DNA of 19,686 nucleotides from an uncultured Collinsella sp. (lineage in GTDB: Bacteria; Actinomycetota; Coriobacteriia; Coriobacteriales; Coriobacteriaceae): contig CABQHT010000037.1 of assembly GCA_902464035.1 (NCBI GenBank), positions 1 to 19,686 of the forward strand. Direction: 5' to 3'. The notes under the pieces were generated by a model. The model saw only the letters and a program-made list of their open reading frames with translations. It was not told the origin of the DNA and ran no database searches. Each line of letters begins with the position of its first letter. Position 1 is the first letter of the stretch. Shown here piece after piece: positions 8,341 to 14,901 of the stretch. The position numbers were made by a program, and so were the translations under genes.

Positions 8341-8364
8341 ACTTGACAAGTTTTGTATAAACAA
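8341..8364. promoter_or_regulatory. Upstream operator-like sites
   Basis: Two palindromic motifs lie side by side: ACTTGACAAGT (8341-8351, perfect 5-bp arms) and TTGTATAAACAA (8353-8364), whose core GTATAAAC fits GT-N-TA-N-AC exactly. They sit about 70 bp upstream of the proposed -35, where a second regulator dimer or an activator could bind. Confidence 0.4.
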
Positions 8365-8382
8365 TTATTTGTTATCGAATGC

Positions 8383-8437
8383 AGAGAAAACGCCCGGTCA
8401 AGCCGATGCATCGTCGGTTTGACCGGGCGTTTTCTCT
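8383..8437 (-). terminator. Terminator of the GntR regulator gene
   Basis: A 24-bp stem (8383-8406 with 8414-8437, one wobble) has a 7-nt loop. On the minus strand the stem ends in GCGTTTTCTCT, giving the T-rich tail. It lies 39 bp after the regulator stop and separates regulator and transporter transcripts. A-rich and T-rich ends on both sides make it potentially bidirectional. Confidence 0.85.
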
Positions 8438-8475
8438 TTGAAGGCATGAGTCTCGTCAGGCTGCGAGCTAGCCGG

Positions 8476-9195
8476 CTATCGCTTGGAGTTGACGCGGTAG
8501 TGGAAGATCTCGGGATGCGTGCGGGCATGCGTGACCTCGAACAAGATGCCGTCCGAAGTGTACGACTGGCTCTCCATGACGGCGACACAGTTGTACTTGC
8601 CAAGGTCCAAGTAGCTGCAGTCCTCATCGTTGGCGAGCTCGACACTCACCGTACGGCGGCTCGCCATCACTTTGATGCCGCGCTTGTGCTCCAGATAGTC
8701 GTAGATGGACTTTGCGGCGATCTCGGGCGTCAGACCTTTGGCGATCGACTCCAGAAAATAGCCGTGGTCCACCTGGCGAGCGCTACCGTTAAGGCTACGG
8801 ACGCGCACTACGCGAATCAGCTCCTCGCCCATCTTAAAGCCCAAGCGACGAGAGAGTTGCTCAGTGCAAATCAAATGTTCAAAAGACTTGACCTCGGTCG
8901 ATGCGACGGCATTGTTGCGTTTTGCGAACTCGCCAAACGACTCAACCTCTTCGAGTGCGCCCAGCATGTCGGTTTCGCCCTTGAGCCAAATAACGCGCAC
9001 GCCCTTGCCGTGTATAGGCTGCACAAACATCTGGTCGGCCAGCATGCTCAAGGCGCGTCGAACGGTATTGCGCGTGCAGCCAAACTCCGCGGTCAGCTCG
9101 GCTTCGGTTGGCAGCATCTCCTGAAACGCATAGGTCCCGTTAATGATGCGCGAACGTATTTCTCGGTAGATTCCTTCGTATATCGCTTTTGGCAT
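8476..9195 (-). CDS. GntR family transcriptional regulator (HutC type, UTRA domain)
   Basis: A 239-residue regulator. The N-terminal winged helix-turn-helix (about residues 3-70) contains LPTEAELTAEFGCTRNTVRRAL and the wing HGKGVRV. The remainder (about 85-235) has the UTRA effector-binding pattern, ending in the typical block YTSDGILFEVTHARTHPEIF. UTRA domains commonly sense sugars or sugar phosphates. The gene is upstream of the sugar ABC operon and divergent from the PTS gene, and GTTTAAAC-like sites occur at all three promoters, so it probably controls both systems and itself. The start at 9195 is supported by AGAGGTGA a few bases upstream. The effector is unknown; a phosphorylated alpha-glucoside made by the PTS is a reasonable candidate. 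Confidence 0.93.
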   Translation of the reverse strand: MPKAIYEGIYREIRSRIINGTYAFQEMLPTEAELTAEFGCTRNTVRRALSMLADQMFVQPIHGKGVRVIWLKGETDMLGALEEVESFGEFAKRNNAVASTEVKSFEHLICTEQLSRRLGFKMGEELIRVVRVRSLNGSARQVDHGYFLESIAKGLTPEIAAKSIYDYLEHKRGIKVMASRRTVSVELANDEDCSYLDLGKYNCVAVMESQSYTSDGILFEVTHARTHPEIFHYRVNSKR

Positions 9196-9228
9196 GACTT
9201 CACCTCTAATGAATATGTATGGCTAGGC

Positions 9229-9256
9229 ACAATAGCATTTCTTAAAGTTGTTTAAA
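9229..9256 (-). promoter_or_regulatory. Putative promoter of the GntR gene
   Basis: On the minus strand, TTTAAA (9256-9251), a 16-bp spacer and TATTGT (9234-9229). The arrangement matches that proposed upstream of the ABC operon, including the flanking GCACAATA and AGTTGTTTAAAC blocks on the + strand. Confidence 0.45.
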
Positions 9257-9296
9257 CCGATTATCGGTAAAGTACGGATTATTTACCGTCGACGGT
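9250..9296. promoter_or_regulatory. Operator cluster between GntR and PTS genes
   Basis: Three palindromes are packed together: GTTTAAAC (9250-9257, exact GT-N-TA-N-AC), ACCGATTATCGGT (9256-9268, 6-bp perfect arms around one base) and ACCGTCGACGGT (9285-9296, perfect). The first overlaps the proposed -35 of the GntR gene, consistent with autoregulation. The two ACCG...CGGT sites differ in sequence from GTTTAAAC and may bind a second protein. Confidence 0.5.
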
Positions 9297-9356
9297 TCCC
9301 CCGAAACCCAAATCGGACCGAATCAAAACCGTCAATGCGGCAAGCAGCCAGTCCTC

Positions 9357-9379
9357 TACAATGAGTTCATTGTTTAAAC
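9357..9379 (+). promoter_or_regulatory. Putative -10 and operator of the PTS gene
   Basis: A good -10 hexamer, TACAAT (9357-9362), lacks a recognisable -35, which suggests an activator or a weak promoter. A perfect GTTTAAAC palindrome (9372-9379) lies where the transcription start is expected, a typical repressor position. Confidence 0.4.
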
Positions 9380-9419
9380 GTTCTTGCTCGCACAGCATGT
9401 TGCATCCGGAAGGCATATT

Positions 9420-11870
9420 ATGCTGCAGAAAATCCAACGTTTTGGCGGAGCCATGTTCGCGCCCGCCATGCTGTTTTCTATATCAGGCCTCATGGTCGGC
9501 ATCTCCGCCCTCGCAACGACCGTGGATATCGTCGGCGACCTCGCCGTATACGGAACCCCCTGGTACGTTTTCTGGACTATCATTCAGCGCGGCTCGTGGA
9601 CGGTCTTTAAACGTCTCCCGCTCCTTTTTGCCGTAGCGCTGCCTATCGGTCTTGCCCAAAAGCAACCGGCACGCTGCTGCCTCGAGGCACTCGTGGCCTA
9701 TTTTGCCTATTGCTTCTTTTTGAGCGAGATCATTAAGCTGAGCGGAGACAACCTTGGGCTTAAGTACCCGTCGTTTTTGACCTCCGCTAGCGGCATCACC
9801 GTCATCGACGGCATCAAGACGCTCGACACCGGTATTATCGGCCCGCTGGCGGTGTCGGCAACCGTCGTCGCGATCCATGACCGCTTCTACGATGCCAAGG
9901 TTCCCGATTGGCTCGGCACCTTCTCGGGTTCCTCGCTGGTCTACCTCATCAGCTTTTTTGCCGTGTTTGCCCTTGCCGCCATCTCGGCCGCCATCGTGCC
10001 TTTCGCATACGCTGTGACCGAAACGCTGCGCCACGCACTTGCGGGCGTCGGCCCCTTCGGCGTGGGCATTTTTGTGTTTTTGGAGCGAGCACTCGAGCCC
10101 ATGGGGCTGCACCACCTGCTCTATATGCCCATCTATTACGACAATCTGGTCATTCACGACGGTATTTACGCCACGTGGACCAACCTGCTCCCCATTCTCT
10201 CCCATAGCACGCGCCCTTTAAATGAACTTGCGCCCTGGGCAGGTTTTACCGCCACCGGCTGGGGCAAGCTCTTTGGCCTTCCCGCCATCGCGGCAGCATT
10301 CTATTTCACCGCCAAACCCGAACGCCGCGCCGGCCTTAAAGTCATCCTTTTGCCCGCCATCGTCGCCTCGGTGGTCTGCGGCGTCACCGAGCCGCTCGAG
10401 TTTCTCTTTATGTTCACCTATCCCGGACTCTTTTTGCTCTACGCCGTCCTATCCTCCTGCCTTGCCATGACCATGAACTTCTTTGGCATCGTCGGCATCT
10501 TCTCGGGCGGTCTCATGGAAATGACGGCCTTCAACTTCATCCCACTCATGCGAATGCATGCCGGCTCCTACCTTTTGGCGCTCGGTATCGGTCTTGCCTT
10601 TAGCCTCATCTTTTTTGTTAGTTTTCGAGCACTCATCTTGGTCTATGACCTTAAGACGCCGGGCCGCGAGGATCATGTCTCCAATCGCGCGGCAATCGAT
10701 CGTTTAACGGGAAGCGGCTTTGCCAAAGAGCAATCTCCCAATGGCGAGGTCAGTATTCAATCCGATCAAGATCACGTCCTCGCTGAGCGGGTAATTCAGC
10801 TTTTAGGTGGCGTTGGCAATATCGTGGGCGCAACCAACTGCGCCACGCGCCTGCGCGTCGAGGTCGCAGACCCTTCCATCGTTGCAGATAATGCGTCGTT
10901 TGTCGCGGTGGGCGCCAAGGGCCTCATCATTACGGGCAAGACCGCCCAGGTGATTATTGGCATCTCCGTTCCCCGCGTTAAAGAGCATTTTGACCAGATC
11001 ATGGGCCTCGAGCCGGGATTTGTGCCCACCACCTCGGCCTCCCCTGCCGCCAGCGCAGCCCATAAGCGCGGCGATATCTGCTTCTTCGATATCGACGGAA
11101 CACTCGCCTGGCAAGACCCTCGAGTGGCACAAGAGCTTCCCGAGAGCGAGCGAGACCTCTCCCCCTATCCCAATGAAGCGGTCTCGCAAGCCATCCGTGA
11201 TTTTGTCGCCAAGGGCAATATGGCGTTTATCTGCACAGGGCGCACGCTGAGCTGCATCCATCCAAAGCTGCTCGAGCTGCCCTGGACCGGCATCGTCTGC
11301 CTCGCGGGTGGCTATGTCGAACTTGAGGGACACGTGATTCGCGATTTGGCGATGACGCCCGGCATGCTGCAGCGCCTTGCTCCCATTCTTGAGCAATCGG
11401 ACGAAGTGATTCGTTTTGAGGGACTCAATGGCGTCGTTCGCATGAGTGCCGATGCGCCCGACGCCCCGGGATACGCCCGCACCGTGGGCGATGCAATTAC
11501 GCAGCTGCAACATTACAGCGCCTACAAGATCTTAATGTCCACGTCGCTTGCCAGCCGCATCGCTCAGGATCAAGCGTTTGAGCCGCTGCTCTGCTTTAAC
11601 GAGCTCGAGCTCGAAGTGACCGAGATTTCGCCTCGCGAATGCACCAAGCGCGAGGGTATCCAGTCCGTACTCGACGCCCTCGATCCCCACCACGGAACCG
11701 TATACGGCATCGGCGACGCCAGCAATGACGTCTCGCTGATGAACGCCGTCGATGTCGGTATCGCCATGGGCAATGCGCCGGACTTCCTCAAGGAAAAGGC
11801 CGACTATGTCACCGACAGCATCGACCACGACGGCGTCGTCACCGCGCTCGAACACTTTGGGCTTATCTAG
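9420..11870 (+). CDS. PTS alpha-glucoside-type EIICB fused to a HAD-family phosphatase
   Basis: An 816-residue three-part protein. Residues 1 to ~415 are a PTS EIIC membrane domain beginning LQKIQRFGGAMFAPAML, with GVTEPLEF at 321-328, resembling the alpha-glucoside/maltose branch of the glucose superfamily. Residues ~450-535 are EIIB with the phosphorylated Cys474 in NCATRLR. After an Ala/Ser/Pro linker, residues ~553-816 form a Cof-type HAD domain: DIDGTL (nucleophile Asp557, Asp559), CTGRT, Lys743 and GDASND with Asp766/Asp770, all catalytic motifs intact. No EIIA is present, so one must act in trans. The ATG at 9420 has GGAAGG 7 nt upstream; an in-frame ATG at 9384 adds 12 residues and lacks EIIC homology. 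The fusion suggests import with phosphorylation followed by dephosphorylation to free sugar. The sugar is inferred, not seen. Confidence 0.93.
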   Translation: MLQKIQRFGGAMFAPAMLFSISGLMVGISALATTVDIVGDLAVYGTPWYVFWTIIQRGSWTVFKRLPLLFAVALPIGLAQKQPARCCLEALVAYFAYCFFLSEIIKLSGDNLGLKYPSFLTSASGITVIDGIKTLDTGIIGPLAVSATVVAIHDRFYDAKVPDWLGTFSGSSLVYLISFFAVFALAAISAAIVPFAYAVTETLRHALAGVGPFGVGIFVFLERALEPMGLHHLLYMPIYYDNLVIHDGIYATWTNLLPILSHSTRPLNELAPWAGFTATGWGKLFGLPAIAAAFYFTAKPERRAGLKVILLPAIVASVVCGVTEPLEFLFMFTYPGLFLLYAVLSSCLAMTMNFFGIVGIFSGGLMEMTAFNFIPLMRMHAGSYLLALGIGLAFSLIFFVSFRALILVYDLKTPGREDHVSNRAAIDRLTGSGFAKEQSPNGEVSIQSDQDHVLAERVIQLLGGVGNIVGATNCATRLRVEVADPSIVADNASFVAVGAKGLIITGKTAQVIIGISVPRVKEHFDQIMGLEPGFVPTTSASPAASAAHKRGDICFFDIDGTLAWQDPRVAQELPESERDLSPYPNEAVSQAIRDFVAKGNMAFICTGRTLSCIHPKLLELPWTGIVCLAGGYVELEGHVIRDLAMTPGMLQRLAPILEQSDEVIRFEGLNGVVRMSADAPDAPGYARTVGDAITQLQHYSAYKILMSTSLASRIAQDQAFEPLLCFNELELEVTEISPRECTKREGIQSVLDALDPHHGTVYGIGDASNDVSLMNAVDVGIAMGNAPDFLKEKADYVTDSIDHDGVVTALEHFGLI

Positions 11871-11985
11871 CCAAGCCCCTACCGCACTTGCGGCCGCATG
11901 GACCAATCGTCTTCAACCGCCGCGCTCGACGCCCTAATGTGGCAATATGTTGTCTGCATAATGCAACGATGCAACCTATCAAAGA

Positions 11986-13011
11986 ATGCGAGAACCCGTG
12001 TCCAGTCCGTTTACCAGCTTTTTAGCCCAGCACTTTGACCAGATTAACGACTATCTGGCCACGTTCTTTGACGGACAGGCGACTTCCGCCGATATCGAGC
12101 GCTACCTGTACGCGCCGCTCTCGGCTTTTACGGCCAACGCCGGCAAGCGCCACCGCCCGCTCATCTGCATGCTCGCCGCCACTGCGGTAGGCGGCAGCTT
12201 TGAGAGCGCCCGCAGCGCAGCGGCGGCCATCGAGCACTTTCAGTCGGGCGCACTCATCCACGACGACATCGCCGACAACGGGCAGATTCGTCGCGGCAAG
12301 CCCTGCATGCACCTTACCGAGGGCACCGGTCTTGCCATCAACTGCGGTGACCTGGCGCTCACCATGGTCACCAAGACGGTTCTCGACGACCCCACACTCA
12401 ACGCAGACGTGAAGCTTCGCGTGCTCCACGAGCTTACCGAGATGATCGTCCGTACCATCGAGGGCCAGGCGCTCGACCTGGGCTGGGTCCGCGACGGGCG
12501 CTTTGACATTTCGGTCGACGATTATCTGGACATGGCGACGCACAAGACCGCGTACTACAGCGGAGCGACGCCGCTTGCCGCCGGAGCCATTATCGGCGGC
12601 GGCAGCGAAGAGCAGATTGAGGCACTGCGCGCCTTTGGGCTGCACACGGGCCTTGCCTTCCAGATTCAAGACGACCTGCTCAACTTGATCGGCACCAAGG
12701 AGGCCGCCAACAAGGACTTCCGCACCGATATCACCGAGGGCAAGCGCACCCTCGTTGCCGTGCATGCCCTGTCAGACGAGCGCTATCACGACGAGATCGA
12801 GGCAATCCTTTCCTCGGGCACCGAGGACCCTGCGCAGCTCGCACGCGCCGTGGAGATCTTCCAGGAGACCGGCTCCATCGATTACGCCCACACCTATGCG
12901 CTCGACCTGACCGCCAAGGCCAAGGCCGCTATCGAAGGCGTCGAGCTCGACCCGCATGCGCGCGAGCTCTTCCTCTCAATGGCAGATTTCTTTGTGGAGC
13001 GCCTTAACTAG
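11986..13011 (+). CDS. Polyprenyl diphosphate synthase family protein
   Basis: A 341-residue trans-prenyltransferase that would condense isopentenyl diphosphate onto allylic diphosphates, giving lipid-carrier or quinone side-chain precursors. Visible landmarks are GKRHRPLI (IPP/allylic phosphate binding), the first Asp-rich motif DDIAD (residues 93-97) and GQALDLGW. The second motif reads DDLLN (229-233), so the last Asp of the usual DDxxD is Asn. Chain length cannot be inferred safely. The ATG at 11986 lacks a clear Shine-Dalgarno; a GTG four codons later (11998) with GCGAGAA ahead of it is an alternative start. It stands alone, 115 bp after the PTS gene and 139 bp before the next gene. Confidence 0.92.
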   Translation: MREPVSSPFTSFLAQHFDQINDYLATFFDGQATSADIERYLYAPLSAFTANAGKRHRPLICMLAATAVGGSFESARSAAAAIEHFQSGALIHDDIADNGQIRRGKPCMHLTEGTGLAINCGDLALTMVTKTVLDDPTLNADVKLRVLHELTEMIVRTIEGQALDLGWVRDGRFDISVDDYLDMATHKTAYYSGATPLAAGAIIGGGSEEQIEALRAFGLHTGLAFQIQDDLLNLIGTKEAANKDFRTDITEGKRTLVAVHALSDERYHDEIEAILSSGTEDPAQLARAVEIFQETGSIDYAHTYALDLTAKAKAAIEGVELDPHARELFLSMADFFVERLN

Positions 13012-13052
13012 CGGGGGTCATAAAACCTGTGGGCAGCGAGTTTGGGTACAAG

Positions 13053-13082
13053 TTGCTACACTATTGAGTGCATGTTTATAAA
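13053..13082 (+). promoter_or_regulatory. Candidate promoter of the peptidoglycan-binding protein gene
   Basis: TTGCTA (13053-13058), an 18-bp spacer and TATAAA (13077-13082) lie about 70 bp before the start codon. Both hexamers are imperfect. Confidence 0.35.
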
Positions 13083-13150
13083 TTGTCTCGCGTTGTCTAT
13101 CCGACACACGCTCAAAATAGTACGAATGGTACGCCGAAAGGGGTTCGTTC

Positions 13151-14056
13151 ATGGAACCTATTACCACGGGCATGCAGGGAGCAGCCGTCGAGGATGTTCA
13201 GTCCCGCCTTCTGCAGCTCGGCTATACAATCGATGACGCCGAGGTTGTCGGCAAGCGCTTTGGCACCACCACCGAGCAGGCCGTCAGCACCTTCAGGCTC
13301 GACAGCGGCCTTGCTGCCGGTCATGCCGTCGATATCCCCTGTTGGAGCGCCCTGGTCGACGCCTCGTATAAGCTGGGCGACCGCACTCTGTATCTGCGCA
13401 TGCCCAATTTCCATGGCGCCGATGTGCAGGCCCTGCAGCGCGCTCTCAACGTTTTGGGCTTTGCCTGTGGCGAAGACGACGGCTACTTTGGTCCGCATAC
13501 CGAGGCCGCCCTGCAGCAGTTCCAGGAAAATGTCGGCCTGTTTGCCGACGGCATGGCCTTCCAGGACACCTACGCCTACATCAACCGCCTGCACCATGTG
13601 TGGGAGGGCAAGCCCTCGGTCACCGAAGCCGAGTCCCGCATCGGTTTTGCTCGCGCCGCCAACGTGCTCGAGCGCTTCCAGATTGCCGTTATCGGCGAGG
13701 ACCCCATCGCACGCAGTGTTGCGTCGCGCATGTGGAATATCGCCACGGCAACGACCGACAACAGCGGCATGATGCTCTGCGACTCCGAGGTCCCAACCGA
13801 CGTTGACCTGGTGCTCGAGATTGCAAGCGACGAGCTGCCCGCCGACGCCGCACCGCGCGCCACGATTGCCCTCGCCGAGTGCCACAACCTAGCCCAGCGC
13901 ATCCGCACTGCCAATGTCGCCGCGCAGCAGAAGCCGGCACGCATTCGCATTGAGCTCACGGGCATGACGCGCTACAACGGCACCTTCACGGCCAGCGACG
14001 CGCAGACACTCGCCGTACGCCTGCTCGATGGCGTTTGCGATGCCCTCGCAGATTAG
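13151..14056 (+). CDS. Protein with two peptidoglycan-binding (PGBD1-like) domains, no export signal
   Basis: A 301-residue protein. Residues ~5-70 (GMQGAAVEDVQSRLLQLGY...FGTTTEQAVSTFR) and ~78-140 (GADVQALQRALNVLGFACG...YFGPHTEAALQQFQ) are two copies of the three-helix peptidoglycan-binding fold. Residues ~170-301 form a separate alpha/beta-looking domain (QIAVIGEDPIARSVASRMW onward) that I do not recognise; catalytic motifs of amidases or transpeptidases are not visible. There is no N-terminal hydrophobic segment, so either the protein is cytoplasmic or the true start is not captured. The ATG is supported by AAAGGGG upstream. Its location just before tRNA-Gln gives no functional hint. Confidence 0.8.
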   Translation: MEPITTGMQGAAVEDVQSRLLQLGYTIDDAEVVGKRFGTTTEQAVSTFRLDSGLAAGHAVDIPCWSALVDASYKLGDRTLYLRMPNFHGADVQALQRALNVLGFACGEDDGYFGPHTEAALQQFQENVGLFADGMAFQDTYAYINRLHHVWEGKPSVTEAESRIGFARAANVLERFQIAVIGEDPIARSVASRMWNIATATTDNSGMMLCDSEVPTDVDLVLEIASDELPADAAPRATIALAECHNLAQRIRTANVAAQQKPARIRIELTGMTRYNGTFTASDAQTLAVRLLDGVCDALAD

Positions 14057-14063
14057 GTAAACT
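14035..14063 (+). promoter_or_regulatory. Candidate promoter of tRNA-Gln
   Basis: TTGCGA (14035-14040), a 17-bp spacer and TAAACT (14058-14063) lie about 31 bp before the mature tRNA 5' end. The -35 is inside the last codons of the preceding gene. Confidence 0.45.
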
Positions 14064-14094
14064 AAACGAGTTGCTTTTGGGCAACACCACACAT

Positions 14095-14169
14095 TGGGAC
14101 GTAGTTCAACGGTAGAACTCCGGTTTTTGGTGCCGGCTGTTGGGGGTTCGAATCCCTCCGTCCCAGCCA
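14095..14169 (+). tRNA. tRNA-Gln (anticodon UUG)
   Basis: A full cloverleaf can be drawn: 7-bp acceptor TGGGACG/CGTCCCA, D-arm with AGTTCAACGGTAGAACT, anticodon loop TTTTGGT giving UUG, T-loop TTCGAAT, discriminator G and encoded CCA (14167-14169). It reads CAA codons (and CAG by wobble). The anticodon stem closes with one U-G pair. A terminator follows 10 bp later, so it is a single-gene unit. Its 3' end is copied again at 14341-14356. Confidence 0.97.
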
Positions 14170-14178
14170 TTAAAACTG

Positions 14179-14215
14179 AGCGCCCTAAGCCCATAACGGC
14201 CCAGGGCGCTTTCTT
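14179..14215 (+). terminator. Terminator after tRNA-Gln
   Basis: An 8-bp stem AGCGCCCT/AGGGCGCT (14179-14186 with 14203-14210) is followed by TTCTT. The loop is 16 nt. Confidence 0.7.
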
Positions 14216-14220
14216 GTGGG

Positions 14221-14340
14221 CAAGCGGAGGAATTCGAACCCGCAAGGGTGCGGAGCTGAGGAAACGCGAAGCGTTTTCCAGCGCAGCACGCAAGGAGCGA
14301 AGCGACGCAGCGGGGCGCGGCCGCCGACCAGGCGGACGCG
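14221..14340 (-). repeat. tRNA-tail-like repeat, copy 1 (with ~46-bp insertion)
   Basis: Shares CAAGCGGAGG, ATTCGAACCCGCAAGGG and AGCGAAGCGACGCAGCGGGG with the copy at 14403-14473. In this copy the two halves are separated by an extra segment (about 14249-14294) that contains its own small hairpin (AAACGC...GCGTTT). Read on the minus strand, the first part resembles a tRNA T-arm (GGGTTCGAAT). It does not form a complete tRNA. Confidence 0.7.
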
Positions 14341-14356
14341 GAATCCCTCCGTCCCA
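14341..14356 (+). repeat. Direct copy of the tRNA-Gln 3' end
   Basis: GAATCCCTCCGTCCCA here is identical to the T-arm/acceptor 3' end of tRNA-Gln (14150-14165), 191 bp downstream in the same orientation. Direct repeats of a tRNA 3' end are typical scars of site-specific integration, but no integrase is in the window. Confidence 0.75.
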
Positions 14357-14402
14357 CACCAGCCAAGAGCCCCTCACGTCAAGCAAATCGAGCCAACGCC
14401 GC

Positions 14403-14473
14403 CAAGCGGAGGGATTCGAACCCGCAAGGGAGCGAAGCGACGCAGCGGGGCGCGGCCGCCGCAGGCAGACGCG
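14403..14473 (-). repeat. tRNA-tail-like repeat, copy 2
   Basis: The compact version of the repeat at 14221-14340, ending in GCGGCCGCCG and AGGCAGACGCGG. Reading the minus strand gives a T-arm-like GGGTTCGAATCCCTCC without the rest of a tRNA. Reading frames across it on the + strand produce the well-known spurious peptide GGIRTR and should not be called genes. Confidence 0.7.
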
Positions 14474-14477
14474 GTGT

Positions 14478-14532
14478 CGGCACTTGGGGACGCTCCTAAG
14501 TGCCGGCATTATAGGAACGTCCCCAAGTGCCG
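14478..14532. repeat. Inverted repeat with 21-bp arms
   Basis: Arms 14478-14498 and 14512-14532 (CGGCACTTGGGGACGYTCCTA and its inverse, one mismatch) flank a 13-nt loop, which itself contains a third AAGTGCCGG. It abuts tRNA-tail copy 2. It could be a REP/IS-end-like palindromic unit; no transposase is nearby. Confidence 0.75.
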
Positions 14533-14567
14533 GCTCGGGACTATTTTCGAGGACCCTCCGAAGGACT

Positions 14568-14797
14568 GTGGCCAAAAAACGGCAAATATGAGTACTGTTA
14601 CCGTTGTAGCTACATTATTTTCGTTAATAAAAGAATATCTTAATGAGATTTATTCGCATCAAGGTCTTCCTTTAATGAACACTTGAGGAGATACGGCAGC
14701 TTATCTGCTCGATCGACACGTCAAATCACCTTAAATGTGGTCAAAATTACTGCTACTAAAAGAATATCAGTACTCATATTTGATGTTTTTTGGCCAC
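14568..14797. mobile_element. AT-rich MITE-like element with 30-bp terminal inverted repeats
   Basis: The ends 14568-14597 and 14768-14797 are inverted copies matching at 28 of 30 bases (key blocks GTGGCCAAAAAAC and AAATATGAGTACTG). The 170-bp interior is strikingly AT-rich compared with its neighbours and has no convincing gene. It holds a direct repeat AAAAGAATATC (near 14630 and 14757). I see no clear target-site duplication. Size and structure fit a non-autonomous transposable element, but a structured non-coding RNA is not excluded. Confidence 0.6.
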
Positions 14798-14901
14798 GGC
14801 TTTTATAGACACCCTACACAGCGACTGGGGTAGATTTTTTGAGGCACGCCTATCAGCCCAGTTCCGAAAAGCGAGCCGCATGCAACAACCAAGCCACGAC
14901 A

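Noticed and set aside
12670..12684. Inactivating change in the second Asp-rich motif (DDLLN) of the prenyl synthase
   Set aside because: The two leading Asp residues are kept, and substitution of the last position is seen in active family members, so loss of function is not supported.
14094..14591. Small proteins with GGIRTR, EGFEPAR and similar peptides around the tRNA
   Set aside because: These peptides are translations of tRNA T-arm sequences and their copies in the tRNA-tail repeats, a known source of false gene calls.
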